NCBI GenBank assembly: GCA_002842045.1
Contig: PHBX01000011.1
Span: 124,001-188,000, forward strand
Source: Chloroflexi bacterium HGW-Chloroflexi-3
GTDB lineage: Bacteria > Chloroflexota > Anaerolineae > Anaerolineales > Anaerolineaceae
Length of the DNA: 64,000 bases
Reading direction: 5' to 3'
The notes beneath the pieces are model-generated. The model was not told where the DNA came from. It was given only the letters and a program-made list of their open reading frames with translations, and made no database searches. Position 1 is the first letter of the stretch. The number at the start of each line of letters is the position of its first letter. Made by a program: the position numbers and the translations under genes. Positions 33,517 to 43,466 of this stretch are shown here, piece by piece.

Positions 33517-35247
33517 TCATTCCATTTGTTTGACTTGTTTCTCCAGGTTCATTAAATGAATTTGGAGCTGATTGAGTTCTTCGTTTACCTGATCTAAAGA
33601 ATCTTTTTCAGAACGCACGAAACGGGTATAGGGAGCAATAGCAGCATTAATTCTTTCGAGACCACGGTCCATTTCATGATTAAATTGGGTATTCAACGTT
33701 GAAACCAATTGTTCACGAAGCATTTTAATTTTTTTCGTCAGTTCCAAATTGGCTTTTCTTCTTTTCGCTGGAATCACAAACAATCCCAACACAGCTACAG
33801 CACTGGCTACCAGAATACCGGTCACATCAACAGTGAGGGAAGATGCCAAAACTGCAATCAGCGTGCCCAATCCAACCGCACCAACCTCGATTGCTGCAGC
33901 AGCTGCAACTGCGTTTTGAGCACCATCCGCAATGTTGGCCGCTTCGATGTGGCGATCGTAACCATCTATCACTCGTTTTGCCCGATTGGCCACGCTCTCA
34001 ATCAAGTGTTCCCGATTATATTGGAAGCTTGTGTTCAGGTTGTCACCCATGATTTTGCCTTGATGAGCATTTTTGCGTTTATCCAGGTGCTCCAAAACAG
34101 CCTGCCATTGCCGGAAATCTCTTTCAACCATCCAATCAATGAGTTCCTGAATTTTTTCCTCTATTTGTTGCGGAACTTCAGCAATCACTTCATGCTTGAA
34201 TGCATTTTGAATTTTTTCTTTCTTCAATAGATCTGGAATCCGTGCTATTCTTAAGTATTCTTCAAAGAAAATTTGCCCACGTTGTTCCATAGAATAGAGT
34301 ATGTTTTCGATGTCCGCCATACGAAAATCAAAATCCTGGCGCATATCTTCTTTGTAGAGGCTCAATTGTCTTTCCACACTACTGATTACTTCCCAATCCT
34401 CATTAAGTAGCTCTAAACGTGATTGAATAACATTCACATAACGCTGGTTAAGATTTAATCCAACCCCAATTGGATTCAGGAATTTCAAGCGTATTCTTTC
34501 GGTTTCATCCAGAGAATTCTGAATATGGGTTTCTAATTCTTCAAAGTGGCTGGCATGCCAGAGATGCGGATTTCCCTTTTTTGCTTGTAACGCAAGTCTT
34601 GAGCTGACCGAAAAAATATTTGGTTGGATCCCCAGCAAGGAGCGCATATTATCGGTGATGAAATTTTCCACCTGGTGAACTTCATCGTCATTTTGTAGGA
34701 GATCAACTTTGTTGAGTACCAGCACCAATTTTTTTCCCCAATCACGGATTTGTTGTAAAAAGGCTCTCTCGCTTTCGGAGAGGGGACGATCAGCAGATGT
34801 TACAAATAAAACCAGATCAGAACGGGGGATAAATTGACTGGTGATTTCTTCGTGTTTACGAACGATCGCATTGGTTCCGGGTGTATCCACAATACTGATT
34901 TCTTTTAGCAGAGGAATTGGGGCTCCTATTACTAAAATATTTCTATCTGTAATCGTTTCCTGGTGTTCTTCCTGATAGCGAATAATATTGATTTGGGTAG
35001 TAGTAGGAGTAACCCCTTCTTTTAGTAAATTGTCCCCGAGTAAGGCATTGATAAATGAGCTTTTTCCAGCATTAAATTCACCAACGATCACAAGCAGGAA
35101 CAAATCGTCGATTTGTCGAATCGACTGACTAAGGGTTTCTAAATCAGCTTTGGATGCTCCAAAACTGAGCAAAGTCATCTGTAGATCATTCAGGAGGTTT
35201 CTCTCCAGGGTCAATAAATCTTCTTGATTTTGCCTGAGTATTCTCAT
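33517..35247 (-). CDS. Bacterial dynamin-like GTPase
   Basis: A 576-residue dynamin-superfamily GTPase. The G1 loop is GEFNAGKSSFINALLG near residue 57, G2 threonines lie in TPTTTQINI, G3 is DTPGT near residue 121 and G4 is LNKVD near residue 178. A long helical region follows, then a hydrophobic hairpin (AVGLGTLIAVLASSL and GILVASAVAVLGLFV, about 460-495) that would enter the membrane, and a C-terminal coiled coil (EELNQLQIHLMNLEKQVKQ). This fits proteins that remodel or protect membranes. It is a lone gene, not a tandem pair as in DynA/DynB or LeoABC systems. Confidence 0.88.
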   Translation of the reverse strand: MRILRQNQEDLLTLERNLLNDLQMTLLSFGASKADLETLSQSIRQIDDLFLLVIVGEFNAGKSSFINALLGDNLLKEGVTPTTTQINIIRYQEEHQETITDRNILVIGAPIPLLKEISIVDTPGTNAIVRKHEEITSQFIPRSDLVLFVTSADRPLSESERAFLQQIRDWGKKLVLVLNKVDLLQNDDEVHQVENFITDNMRSLLGIQPNIFSVSSRLALQAKKGNPHLWHASHFEELETHIQNSLDETERIRLKFLNPIGVGLNLNQRYVNVIQSRLELLNEDWEVISSVERQLSLYKEDMRQDFDFRMADIENILYSMEQRGQIFFEEYLRIARIPDLLKKEKIQNAFKHEVIAEVPQQIEEKIQELIDWMVERDFRQWQAVLEHLDKRKNAHQGKIMGDNLNTSFQYNREHLIESVANRAKRVIDGYDRHIEAANIADGAQNAVAAAAAIEVGAVGLGTLIAVLASSLTVDVTGILVASAVAVLGLFVIPAKRRKANLELTKKIKMLREQLVSTLNTQFNHEMDRGLERINAAIAPYTRFVRSEKDSLDQVNEELNQLQIHLMNLEKQVKQME

Positions 35248-35314
35248 TATTTATTCTCCATTACCTTATAGATCATACTCTTTGACGTTGAAAAATACCA
35301 GTTTTTTTAAAATT

Positions 35315-37477
35315 TCATGAACGAAGGCTGAAGAATTTGTATTGGTTTTTTCCAAATTGTTTGGCTCGATACATGGCTGTATCAGCTTTGTTAATCAGTT
35401 CTTCACTCGTTGATCCATCCAAAGGGTAAATACTGATGCCAATACTGGTTGTAACCTGACAAAGGTTACCATTGCTTTGGAATGGTTCGGCAATTGATTC
35501 AAGAATTTTTTCGGTGATTGGTTTAACAGCATCTATATTGTTAATATTCTCCAGCACAAGAATAAACTCATCTCCACCGAAACGTGCAACAGTATCTGCT
35601 TCACGCATATTCGCTGAAAGACGATTAGCGATCTGGATTAAAAATTGATCGCCAACAAGGTGGCCAAACAGGTCATTAATTGTTTTGTACCCATCTAAAT
35701 CCAGAAAGAAAACAGCAACCATTGTCTGATCACGTTTTGCATGTGCAAGCGCATGATTTAATCGATCATAGAGCAGAGATCGGTTGGCGACTCCTGTCAA
35801 TTGATCATGAGTCGAAAGGTATTCAAGGTAGGATTCATTGTTTTTACGTTCGGTGATATCTATGATAGAGACAAAGATTTTCTCCCAGGTTTCTTCATAT
35901 CCTGGCGCAATGGATAGGCGTAAAACGGTGTAAATATTATTGCCAAGGAAATCTTTATGATGTATTTCTCCAATGCATTGGAATTCACCTTCTGCCAGAG
36001 ACGCATAAATCTCACCATTGATTGGAACTGATTCTGGCAGGATTATATTATGAATATTGTTAATCAAGTCTTCCTTGGACGAAGCACTGAATAACCTCAT
36101 GGTAGCCTGGTTGACATTGATAACTTTGATCTTTTCCATTAATCGAAGCACAATGTCCTGATTGGATGAAAAAAATTCGTGAAAATTCTTCACTCCCATG
36201 GATTTAAAGCGATCAATTTCAAATTTTATAGCACTAAAATCTTCTTCCCATAATGAGATAGGAGAATCCTCAAACAAGCTCCGATAGCGCATCTCACTTT
36301 CTTGTAAGATTTTCTCAGCTTTGATTTGGTCTGAAATATTCCGGTATAGTCCCAGTAAACCCACCTTTTGATTATTAACAATAACCGGTACACCAAAAAT
36401 TTCAACTTGCACCTGTCTACCGTCTTTTTGTTTACGGATTCCTTTATCGGAAATTCTCAGGCTATTAAATACTTTCTCTGTCAGGTTTTTTGCTTCAATA
36501 ATTTGATCTTCGGAAGCAATTAATGTATCCAGGTCCTGGGATAATGCTTCTTCCTGAGAATATCCGAAAAGCTCTTCAAATGCCGGGTTGACTGATAAGA
36601 TTCGTTGGTTATTATCCAGGGTTACTGTTGCAATCGGGTTATTATCCACCAATGCGCGAAAATATTCTGCCTGAGATTGATAAGCATGCGTTCTTTCGGA
36701 TATTGTTTTCTCCAGCTCTTCTTTGTGAACCTGTAAAGCTAAATTAGCAGTTTCCAATGCTTCTTTTGTGGCAATTGCATCCAGAATATTCCTGGAAAGA
36801 AGGAAAGCCACCAATGCTATGACGATTAAGAAGCCAACTTCCAGTGTGTAGATTGATTTGATGATCCCAATTCCCATCAATGTGTCATTGATAAATGCGA
36901 TAAAAATGATCATGGTAGAAAGAAACAAAGGATGCCTGAATTTATTTTTCTGACCACGAAATTTCTGGATAACAAGTGCAGTGATAATAAATAAGGAAAT
37001 TACTCCTAAACCAAAAGTGATTTGTGTTATGATGCCAGGACCACTTTCATTAATTATCTGCATATTACCAAAGAAATTTATCAGGTGAAAATTACTTTGA
37101 TTAATATTCCAAATAAGTGGATGATAAATAAATATTTGGGGGATTATGACAAGAATTGCCAGGATAATCCATACCCAAAAATATTTCTTCCAGAAAGCCA
37201 CATTGAGATAATGAATGACAAAATAGAAAAAAGATAAGATAAATAAAACAATAGAAGCGGTCTGCATCCTTTGAGATAAATTTGCGTCAATCAGCGTGGA
37301 TGAATTGTATAACTCAGTGGTGGAAATTCCAAATAACATAACTGCAATCGCTGTGCATCCAAAAGAAATCTGAATTTTATCTATTTTTCTTGTTGAAGAA
37401 ATCAATAAAATAAATACACCTAATGCTCCAGAAATTCCTGTGACGATTATGGGTATGACAGAGAGTAAGGTGATCAT
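35315..37477 (-). CDS. 7TM-PAS-PAS diguanylate cyclase
   Basis: A 720-residue protein with an N-terminal seven-helix sensor (about 1-235), a short coiled coil, a PAS domain at about 275-385 (YFRALVDNNPIATVTL, VNPAFEELFGYSQEEAL), a second PAS at about 395-540 with an unusual extended insertion, and a GGDEF domain to the end. The active site reads ARFGGDEF and the RxxD inhibition site READ is five residues before it, so it should make c-di-GMP and be product-inhibited. It shares sensor architecture with the cyclase at 24.7-26.9 kb. It stands alone. Confidence 0.9.
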   Translation of the reverse strand: MITLLSVIPIIVTGISGALGVFILLISSTRKIDKIQISFGCTAIAVMLFGISTTELYNSSTLIDANLSQRMQTASIVLFILSFFYFVIHYLNVAFWKKYFWVWIILAILVIIPQIFIYHPLIWNINQSNFHLINFFGNMQIINESGPGIITQITFGLGVISLFIITALVIQKFRGQKNKFRHPLFLSTMIIFIAFINDTLMGIGIIKSIYTLEVGFLIVIALVAFLLSRNILDAIATKEALETANLALQVHKEELEKTISERTHAYQSQAEYFRALVDNNPIATVTLDNNQRILSVNPAFEELFGYSQEEALSQDLDTLIASEDQIIEAKNLTEKVFNSLRISDKGIRKQKDGRQVQVEIFGVPVIVNNQKVGLLGLYRNISDQIKAEKILQESEMRYRSLFEDSPISLWEEDFSAIKFEIDRFKSMGVKNFHEFFSSNQDIVLRLMEKIKVINVNQATMRLFSASSKEDLINNIHNIILPESVPINGEIYASLAEGEFQCIGEIHHKDFLGNNIYTVLRLSIAPGYEETWEKIFVSIIDITERKNNESYLEYLSTHDQLTGVANRSLLYDRLNHALAHAKRDQTMVAVFFLDLDGYKTINDLFGHLVGDQFLIQIANRLSANMREADTVARFGGDEFILVLENINNIDAVKPITEKILESIAEPFQSNGNLCQVTTSIGISIYPLDGSTSEELINKADTAMYRAKQFGKNQYKFFSLRS

Positions 37478-37683
37478 TATTATGTTTCCCGCTTGATTTT
37501 TTTCTGATTAAGGAAGAAGAATAAGCCCTTATATTAAAACTTTCTTAATTATACAATACAGATAAATTTAGTAATCTGTATTCAATTAATAAAAATGTAA
37601 AGTGCTCCATTGAAAAGAGTCCTGATTGAGAGTTTATTGAGAGTTCAATTCGAGTTTACTGGATAAATATTTCAGTTTTTTGT

Positions 37684-37722
37684 AAAAAAACAGGTCTTTT
37701 AGATGATCAAAGACCTGTTTGC
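37684..37722 (-). terminator. Terminator of pepF
   Basis: AAACAGGTCTTT and AAAGACCTGTTT form a 12-bp perfect stem followed on the minus strand by a T-run, 18 bases after the pepF stop. Confidence 0.9.
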
Positions 37723-37740
37723 TTTACCGGAGAGAACGGA

Positions 37741-39546
37741 TTAAATCTCTACGTATCGGTTTATACGTTGTTTGACGACCTTCAGGGAACCTTCCCAGAA
37801 TCCCTTATCTCGAATATTGATGCCAAAACGGTGCGCCAATTCTGCTGCTGAACCCAGTCCAGTACTGGAAAGCAGGTCTTTGTATTCAGGAATGAAGGAT
37901 TCCCCCCTTTCTTGATAAATGGCATATAACCCGGTACCAAACATTAAGCCGAAAGCATAGGGGAAATTATAGAAAGAAAGCTGAGCTGAATAGTAATGCG
38001 GTTTCCATGTCCACATGTACTTATGCAGAAAATTTTCATCCAGACCATCACCATAGGTGGCTTTTTGTGCCCGTTCCATGATGTCACAAAATTCCTCTGC
38101 GGATAGATCTGATTTAACACGGCGTTCAAAGACCTCCTTCTCAAAGAGATAGCGAGAGTAGATATCAACAATTACCTGTGAATCGCCATTCAGCATGCCT
38201 TCAAGGATGGCTAATTCTTCTTCTTTGTTTTTTGCCTGTTTGAGGGAGGCATTCGAAATGATTGTTTCACACATTATGGATGCAGTCTCTGCCATGGTCA
38301 TGGGCGTACGTTGTTGCAACTGGGTGCGCATTGCTTTTTCCATACAATCATTATGGAAGCCATGACCAATTTCATGCGCCAGCGTTGAAACCTGATCCAG
38401 CGATCCATCAAAATTACTCAGAATACGGGATTCTCCAGTTCCAGGAATATCCATGCAGAATGCTCCGCCCATTTTGCCTTCACGTTGTTCTGCATCGATC
38501 CAATTGTTATCAAATGCCCGTGCTGCAAAATCCGCTAGATCTGGAGAGAATTTTATAAAATGATCCAGAATAAATTCTCGAGCTTCGAGGAAGCTGAATT
38601 TAGTTTCCGATTGACCGACTGGTGCAAAAAGATTCCACCATGGCAATTTTTCCTGACCGAAGCGTTTTGCCTTTGCCTGGAAATATCGCCTGAACATGGG
38701 GAAAGAGTCCTGCATGGCTGAGAGCATCGCTTCGAGGGTTTCACGATCGATTCTGGCCATGTCGATGGCACTTTCAACTGCGTCTTTTCGTCCTCTTTTC
38801 TTGTTGAGGGTGATCACGGTGCCTTTAATGCCATTCAGAGCAGCCGCCAATGGTTCTTCGATCGATTTCCAGGCTTGCATTTCTTTTTCATACCCTTTTT
38901 TACGTACTTCTTCTACGGGATGAGAACGTAAATTAATCAAAGCAGGGCCTGGTAATTTCTTTACTTCTCCATCAATTTCCATTTCAACCGATAATTGGGA
39001 CGTGATGACACCTTGTAATTTTTTCCATCCAGATGCGCCACTTAAATTCAGCTCAGAAGCGAGTTCTTCTTCTGCCTGACTCATCAGAAATTGACTGAAG
39101 TGGATGATCTCTTTCAAAGCAAATTCATGTTCCGCAACCGTCCCACCCAAAGAAATGATCTCATCAACTTTGGTGCTGATTTTTGATAACCAATTTTTGA
39201 AAATCACATCCTGGTTATTGAGACGCACGCCTAATTGTTCATATTCAGACATTAAACGAGTAGCCAATTTGTTGTATGAATCGGTACTGATGAAACTGTA
39301 GATAAAATTAGCCACTTTCCCGATATGTGTTATTGTGTCATTCAGGGTGTTTACATACTCAGATAATGCTTCATTAAGCACATTTGGGTCCGTCTTGTCC
39401 GTTAGGGGAGCTAATTTCGTTTGAAAGCAGGATACCAATTCGTCAATTACTTTTGAAGTGTCTGAGAATGCCTGCTTAAATTCTTCTGATTCGAGACCAG
39501 GAAATATATTGGAAAGATCCCAGCGGGTAGGTTGATCATTACTCAT
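37741..39546 (-). CDS. pepF: Oligoendopeptidase F (M3 metallopeptidase)
   Basis: A 601-residue cytosolic zinc peptidase. The zinc motif is LAHEIGHGFHND (HExxH, near residue 388), with the third ligand glutamate in MTMAETASIMCE about 25 residues later. The N-terminal part (RWDLSNIFPGLES) and the C-terminal FYNFPYAFGLMFGTGLYA match PepF. It degrades peptides of medium size. Length is normal. It is a single gene with its own terminator. Confidence 0.95.
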   Translation of the reverse strand: MSNDQPTRWDLSNIFPGLESEEFKQAFSDTSKVIDELVSCFQTKLAPLTDKTDPNVLNEALSEYVNTLNDTITHIGKVANFIYSFISTDSYNKLATRLMSEYEQLGVRLNNQDVIFKNWLSKISTKVDEIISLGGTVAEHEFALKEIIHFSQFLMSQAEEELASELNLSGASGWKKLQGVITSQLSVEMEIDGEVKKLPGPALINLRSHPVEEVRKKGYEKEMQAWKSIEEPLAAALNGIKGTVITLNKKRGRKDAVESAIDMARIDRETLEAMLSAMQDSFPMFRRYFQAKAKRFGQEKLPWWNLFAPVGQSETKFSFLEAREFILDHFIKFSPDLADFAARAFDNNWIDAEQREGKMGGAFCMDIPGTGESRILSNFDGSLDQVSTLAHEIGHGFHNDCMEKAMRTQLQQRTPMTMAETASIMCETIISNASLKQAKNKEEELAILEGMLNGDSQVIVDIYSRYLFEKEVFERRVKSDLSAEEFCDIMERAQKATYGDGLDENFLHKYMWTWKPHYYSAQLSFYNFPYAFGLMFGTGLYAIYQERGESFIPEYKDLLSSTGLGSAAELAHRFGINIRDKGFWEGSLKVVKQRINRYVEI

Positions 39547-39617
39547 GTGTTCCTCTTATCATTTATGAAGTGAATATTCTAATTTTTAACTTGGGTTACT
39601 AAAAATTATACTTCTAC

Positions 39618-40835
39618 TTAATGGTGATGTGGCTGTTCCCATTGATTATCCGGGCCGAAATATTTCTGGATCCATGGATATTTTCGATGACAGGTGGCCA
39701 AAAATGCAGCCAATGCAGTTGTAATTGGAATGGACATGAATAAACCTATCGATCCAACCAGTGTTCTCACAATTTCTTCTGCGATAAAGCTGATATTGAT
39801 TAACATTGCTGGATCCTGATTACTGATTGAAAATAACAATAACATTGGTAACGAAGCTCCAGCATATGCTAGCACCAGTGTGTTCACAGTAGCAGCTGCG
39901 TGATCCTTGCCAATATTCATGGCGCGTTTGAACAGAAATCCAAAACTCAGGGATGAATTGGCTGCAAATAATTCGAAGACAGCGGATGCCTGGCTGATGA
40001 CCAGATCGTCCAGTACACCCAGAGCACCGATCAACATTCCGGCTAATAACAAGCCTTTTATGTTGATTGTTTGTGTGGACATTTGTGAGAGAAAAAGTGC
40101 GTTCTCATCTCCATACCCAGTCAATCGGGTAAAATCAACGAAAAAGCTGGATAAAAGACCAGTCAACACCAGAGAAATGAAGATTCCAACAACCGCTGAA
40201 TGGGTTTTGAGATTCCAGCCATACACCAGAAACTGAGACACAGCCAGAAAAACGAAAGCACCTGAAATGCTGACCCAGACTGGATCTTTACCGCTCAGAA
40301 TTTGTGGCAAAATATACAGAACAATTATCAGCAGACTGAAAGCAATCCCTAATAAACTGCGAACCCCTTTCCAACCACTAATGAGAACACTGAACAAAAC
40401 AAATAATAAAAATAAGTAGAGAATAGGCCTGGATCTGACAAAATCGGTAAAGAATGCCCTTAGCTCGCCGGTATCCGGACGTTGTCCCACAGTGACAAGG
40501 ATGTAGTCACCTTCTTTTATTTTTTCATCACTCCCCAAAATCTGGCGGAGACCATAATCGACAGTCAAAACGGAGCCTTTAAAATCTCCTTCAACCAATT
40601 CCACGTCAAAAACCTGATATTTCTGAAGTGTTCCTCCCAGATCGGTTTGCCCCTCTTCTATCAGATTAATCACTTTGGCGCTCACAGTGTTCGATTCATA
40701 GCCAGTATTGTATGTTACGGTTGAATCCTGAGAATGCAGTTTTATACCTGGTGAGATCATGATATAAACTATAACGGTAAAAAAAACGACCAAAATCAAA
40801 GGGATGATGATGGAATGCTTTTTCTTAAAATTCAT
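39618..40835 (-). CDS. YibE/F-family membrane protein
   Basis: A 405-residue multi-pass protein. After one signal-anchor helix (IIPLILVVFFTVIVYIMI) there is an extracytoplasmic beta-rich domain (VSAKVINLIEEG, KEGDYILVTV) and about eight helices of the YibE/F domain, with GALGVLDDLVISQASAVFEL near residue 270 as the conserved core. The final residues QPHHH are histidine-rich. The family is widespread in Gram-positive and related bacteria but its role is unknown; transport is often suggested. It is monocistronic. Confidence 0.85.
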   Translation of the reverse strand: MNFKKKHSIIIPLILVVFFTVIVYIMISPGIKLHSQDSTVTYNTGYESNTVSAKVINLIEEGQTDLGGTLQKYQVFDVELVEGDFKGSVLTVDYGLRQILGSDEKIKEGDYILVTVGQRPDTGELRAFFTDFVRSRPILYLFLLFVLFSVLISGWKGVRSLLGIAFSLLIIVLYILPQILSGKDPVWVSISGAFVFLAVSQFLVYGWNLKTHSAVVGIFISLVLTGLLSSFFVDFTRLTGYGDENALFLSQMSTQTINIKGLLLAGMLIGALGVLDDLVISQASAVFELFAANSSLSFGFLFKRAMNIGKDHAAATVNTLVLAYAGASLPMLLLFSISNQDPAMLINISFIAEEIVRTLVGSIGLFMSIPITTALAAFLATCHRKYPWIQKYFGPDNQWEQPHHH

Positions 40836-40855
40836 ATTACCTCACGTAAATTTAT

Positions 40856-40884
40856 TAAAAAACGCAGGCATAATCACCTGCGCT
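40856..40884 (-). terminator. Terminator of the CBS-domain gene
   Basis: CGCAGG and CCTGCG pair around an eight-base loop and on the minus strand are followed by six Ts; the hairpin lies 25 bases after the stop. Confidence 0.85.
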
Positions 40885-40908
40885 TTAGAACTTTAGCAAA
40901 CGAGGTGA

Positions 40909-41346
40909 TTAAATCATATTAACCCAGAGAAAATGTTCAAGTAAATCGATTGTTTCCTGTTTTTCTTCCAAGAGATGTTTCACCACATCTCCAATGGAAA
41001 CAATCCCAATCATTTTACCATTTTCCATTACGGGAAGATGGCGTAATTTCTTTGTGGTCATGACCGCCATACACTCTTCTACTTTTTGTTCAGGGTCGAC
41101 AAAGTAAACCGGATGAACCATTAATGCTTTAACGGGTTTACTCATATCAAAACAATCATCATTGATTGCATGCCGGGCGAAATCACGTTCAGAAAAGAAC
41201 CCAACCACTTTGTCGTTTTTGACCACTGGTAGCCCGCCTACATTATATGCCTTCATCATTTCCAATGCTTCTTGGATTGTTGCATCAGGATGTGTGACCC
41301 ATAATTTATTACCTTTATTTTTGAGCATATCGTTTACAGTAGCCAT
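40909..41346 (-). CDS. Tandem CBS-domain protein
   Basis: A 145-residue protein made of two CBS domains (residues about 8-65 and 75-132: TIQEALEMMKAYNVGGLPVV...GFFSERDFAR and KVEECMAVMTTKKLRHLPVM...GIVSIGDVVKH). Stand-alone CBS pairs bind adenine nucleotides such as AMP or ATP and regulate partners. It has its own terminator. ATG 41346 has AGAAAGGAT upstream. No partner is evident nearby. Confidence 0.9.
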   Translation of the reverse strand: MATVNDMLKNKGNKLWVTHPDATIQEALEMMKAYNVGGLPVVKNDKVVGFFSERDFARHAINDDCFDMSKPVKALMVHPVYFVDPEQKVEECMAVMTTKKLRHLPVMENGKMIGIVSIGDVVKHLLEEKQETIDLLEHFLWVNMI

Positions 41347-41530
41347 ACTAAATCCTTTCTGATGAGCTTCTTGCTTAAAAAAATTATGACAATTCGTAAA
41401 GAAATAGTCAAGTTTCTGTCTAAATTATATTGAATCTTGTCTGAGAAATCTTGAATTTCACGGTTTATCTGAAAAACAATCATCACTTCTTCAAACCTGT
41501 AATACAATAGGGAAGATTAAGGAATAGAAA

Positions 41531-42493
41531 ATGGCCCTTATTGGAAAAGAAAAATACTTTCATAAAAATGATGAACACAAGTCGATCAGTTCAAATCTTG
41601 ATGAAATCGAAACAATCCTTGGTAAATTGGATGGTAGTCAAAGCCCAATCGCTGAAAAAATTTTAGATATCATGGATGATATCCAGGAGCAAAAGAAATT
41701 CTTGCATGATGATGAGAAAGTAAAAATTGAAACTCAATTAAGATATGTAACAAAACGTATTTACTCATCTGCGAAGGTATTACTCAAAACAATCGGGGGA
41801 AAACAAGCACTCAAGGAAAAAAGAAAAATTAAAGGAAAAAATCCTGATCACTGGTGGTGGTATCTCGATCATTATTTAGAAGAAAAACGGAAAAGAGATG
41901 TGCAGAGAATCGGTATGATTGGTTTAGTAATGCTAGTTGTTTTTGCTCTTCTGGCTGTGGTTTATGATCGATTTATTGCCCCACCACCTGAAGTCAGAGC
42001 AAGAATTGATTATGAAACCAGAATAGATGATTTTATTTATGCCGGGGATTATTTAAGCGCTATGTCTGAAATGGAAGGTGCTTTAGAGATTGCTCCGAAT
42101 TATTATCCATTGTGGATAAAGAAAGGGGTTCTTGCAAAAGTATTAGGTAATGAAGAGGTAGAACAATCTTCATATGACACAGCCCAACAATTTGTGGAGA
42201 ATCCAGAGTACTTTTATTATGAAAGAGCCAGTGTTTTCATGCAATTTGGCCTCTATGATGACGTCTTGGAGGATACAGACAATCTTTTAGAAATTAATGC
42301 TAAATCGGCTGAGGCGTATCTTTATCGAGGTTTGGTTTATGAAATGCGCGAAGAAATCTCTCGAGCATTTGATGCTTTTGAAAAGGGGGCATTGTTAGCC
42401 GAAGAACAAAACAAAAACCAACTTGTTGCTACCATTCGGGTGAGAATGGGTATGCTAATGCAATCAGTTTCCATTCCCACCCAGGAAAAATAA
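41531..42493 (+). CDS. Membrane-anchored TPR protein
   Basis: A 320-residue protein with a charged N-terminal region of about 130 residues, one membrane helix (IGMIGLVMLVVFALLAVVYD, about 131-150) and at least three tetratricopeptide repeats after it (AGDYLSAMSEMEGALEIAPNYYPLW, FGLYDDVLEDTDNLLEINAKSAEAYLYRG, ISRAFDAFEKGALLAEEQ, each split by helices). I do not recognise a specific family. TPR domains mediate protein contacts; if the N-terminus is inside, the repeats are outside. It ends eight bases before the convergent DUF4340 gene. Confidence 0.75.
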   Translation: MALIGKEKYFHKNDEHKSISSNLDEIETILGKLDGSQSPIAEKILDIMDDIQEQKKFLHDDEKVKIETQLRYVTKRIYSSAKVLLKTIGGKQALKEKRKIKGKNPDHWWWYLDHYLEEKRKRDVQRIGMIGLVMLVVFALLAVVYDRFIAPPPEVRARIDYETRIDDFIYAGDYLSAMSEMEGALEIAPNYYPLWIKKGVLAKVLGNEEVEQSSYDTAQQFVENPEYFYYERASVFMQFGLYDDVLEDTDNLLEINAKSAEAYLYRGLVYEMREEISRAFDAFEKGALLAEEQNKNQLVATIRVRMGMLMQSVSIPTQEK

Positions 42494-42500
42494 CCAGGAT

Positions 42501-43466
42501 TTACTCGTTGTCTGATTCTTCAGAAGCTACTTGAGTGGAATAATCATCCGTAGTGAGATTTACAAACCTTTCCGCATTATAGCTGGGAACTAAATAGATG
42601 TAATTCGACTCACTCCATGCGGCATAATAATTTCCTGAACCATCCGGGCTTCCGATAACTAATTTTCCAGAAATGGATGGACCAGTGTCTGTCGAATATT
42701 CAATATCCATGACTGCCTGGGGAGTATCAAGCCCATATTCAGATTTTTCTGATTTCGAAACAGGTTCAACAAAACGCAAGGTGGTAAAACCACTTAATAG
42801 ACTACTCCATTTGCTTTGATCAAATTGATATCCTTCTTCCAATGGTTGAGCTGACCATACTGATTCGGCGTCAGGTGCGAATATGAAATCACCTGCATTG
42901 TTAGATATTTCAATTTTCTTCACTGCGCTACTGCTGATTTGATAAATTACGGTATCAACCCAACTGGCGATGGATGTTGAGATCTGAGCAGATGTGAGAG
43001 CATTGGTCAGATAAACTTCTGGCTTTCCATTTAATCGAAAATGAATATTACTGGTAGCCGGCGAAGAACCGAAATAGATAATTTCTTTGTTCCCATTAAT
43101 GGTTATCTCAACTTTTCTTTCAAAATTTTCATTCGAAATTTTTAATCGATCATGGCTGGCTTCGGATCTGGTAACCAACCGATTATCACGAATGGAGGTA
43201 AGTTTTTCCACCAATTGTTGAATCGTTTCCATGTTCACAGGAAAGTCATCCTGTAAAGGTAATACCCATTGTTCTCCCTGTTTTTCAAGAGAGACGAGTT
43301 TACCTGTTGCGTCACTAATGTTAATGGCTGTTACTGTTTCTGCTTTTAAGTCGGGAAAAATTAAATTATTACTGGCTACAACAGGTCTTTGAAGAAGAAA
43401 GACTATCAATATCAGAATGATTTGCAATCCAAGAATTGATAGAAGATATTTTTGTAGTTTATTCAT
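42501..43466 (-). CDS. DUF4340-domain membrane-anchored protein
   Basis: A 321-residue protein with an N-terminal membrane helix (YLLSILGLQIILILIVFLL) and an extracytoplasmic beta-rich DUF4340 region (VTAINISDATGKLVSLEKQGEQWVL and later IYFGSSPATSNIHFRLNGKPEVYL, in pieces). DUF4340 proteins commonly follow Gld-type ABC genes. It overlaps the fused permease gene by eight bases. The role is unknown; the context suggests an accessory of the transporter. Confidence 0.82.
   Translation of the reverse strand: MNKLQKYLLSILGLQIILILIVFLLQRPVVASNNLIFPDLKAETVTAINISDATGKLVSLEKQGEQWVLPLQDDFPVNMETIQQLVEKLTSIRDNRLVTRSEASHDRLKISNENFERKVEITINGNKEIIYFGSSPATSNIHFRLNGKPEVYLTNALTSAQISTSIASWVDTVIYQISSSAVKKIEISNNAGDFIFAPDAESVWSAQPLEEGYQFDQSKWSSLLSGFTTLRFVEPVSKSEKSEYGLDTPQAVMDIEYSTDTGPSISGKLVIGSPDGSGNYYAAWSESNYIYLVPSYNAERFVNLTTDDYSTQVASEESDNE

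Noticed and set aside
33517..35247. Defence system based on the dynamin-like GTPase.
   Set aside because: There is no second dynamin or other defence gene next to it; neighbours are aldolase and a GGDEF protein.
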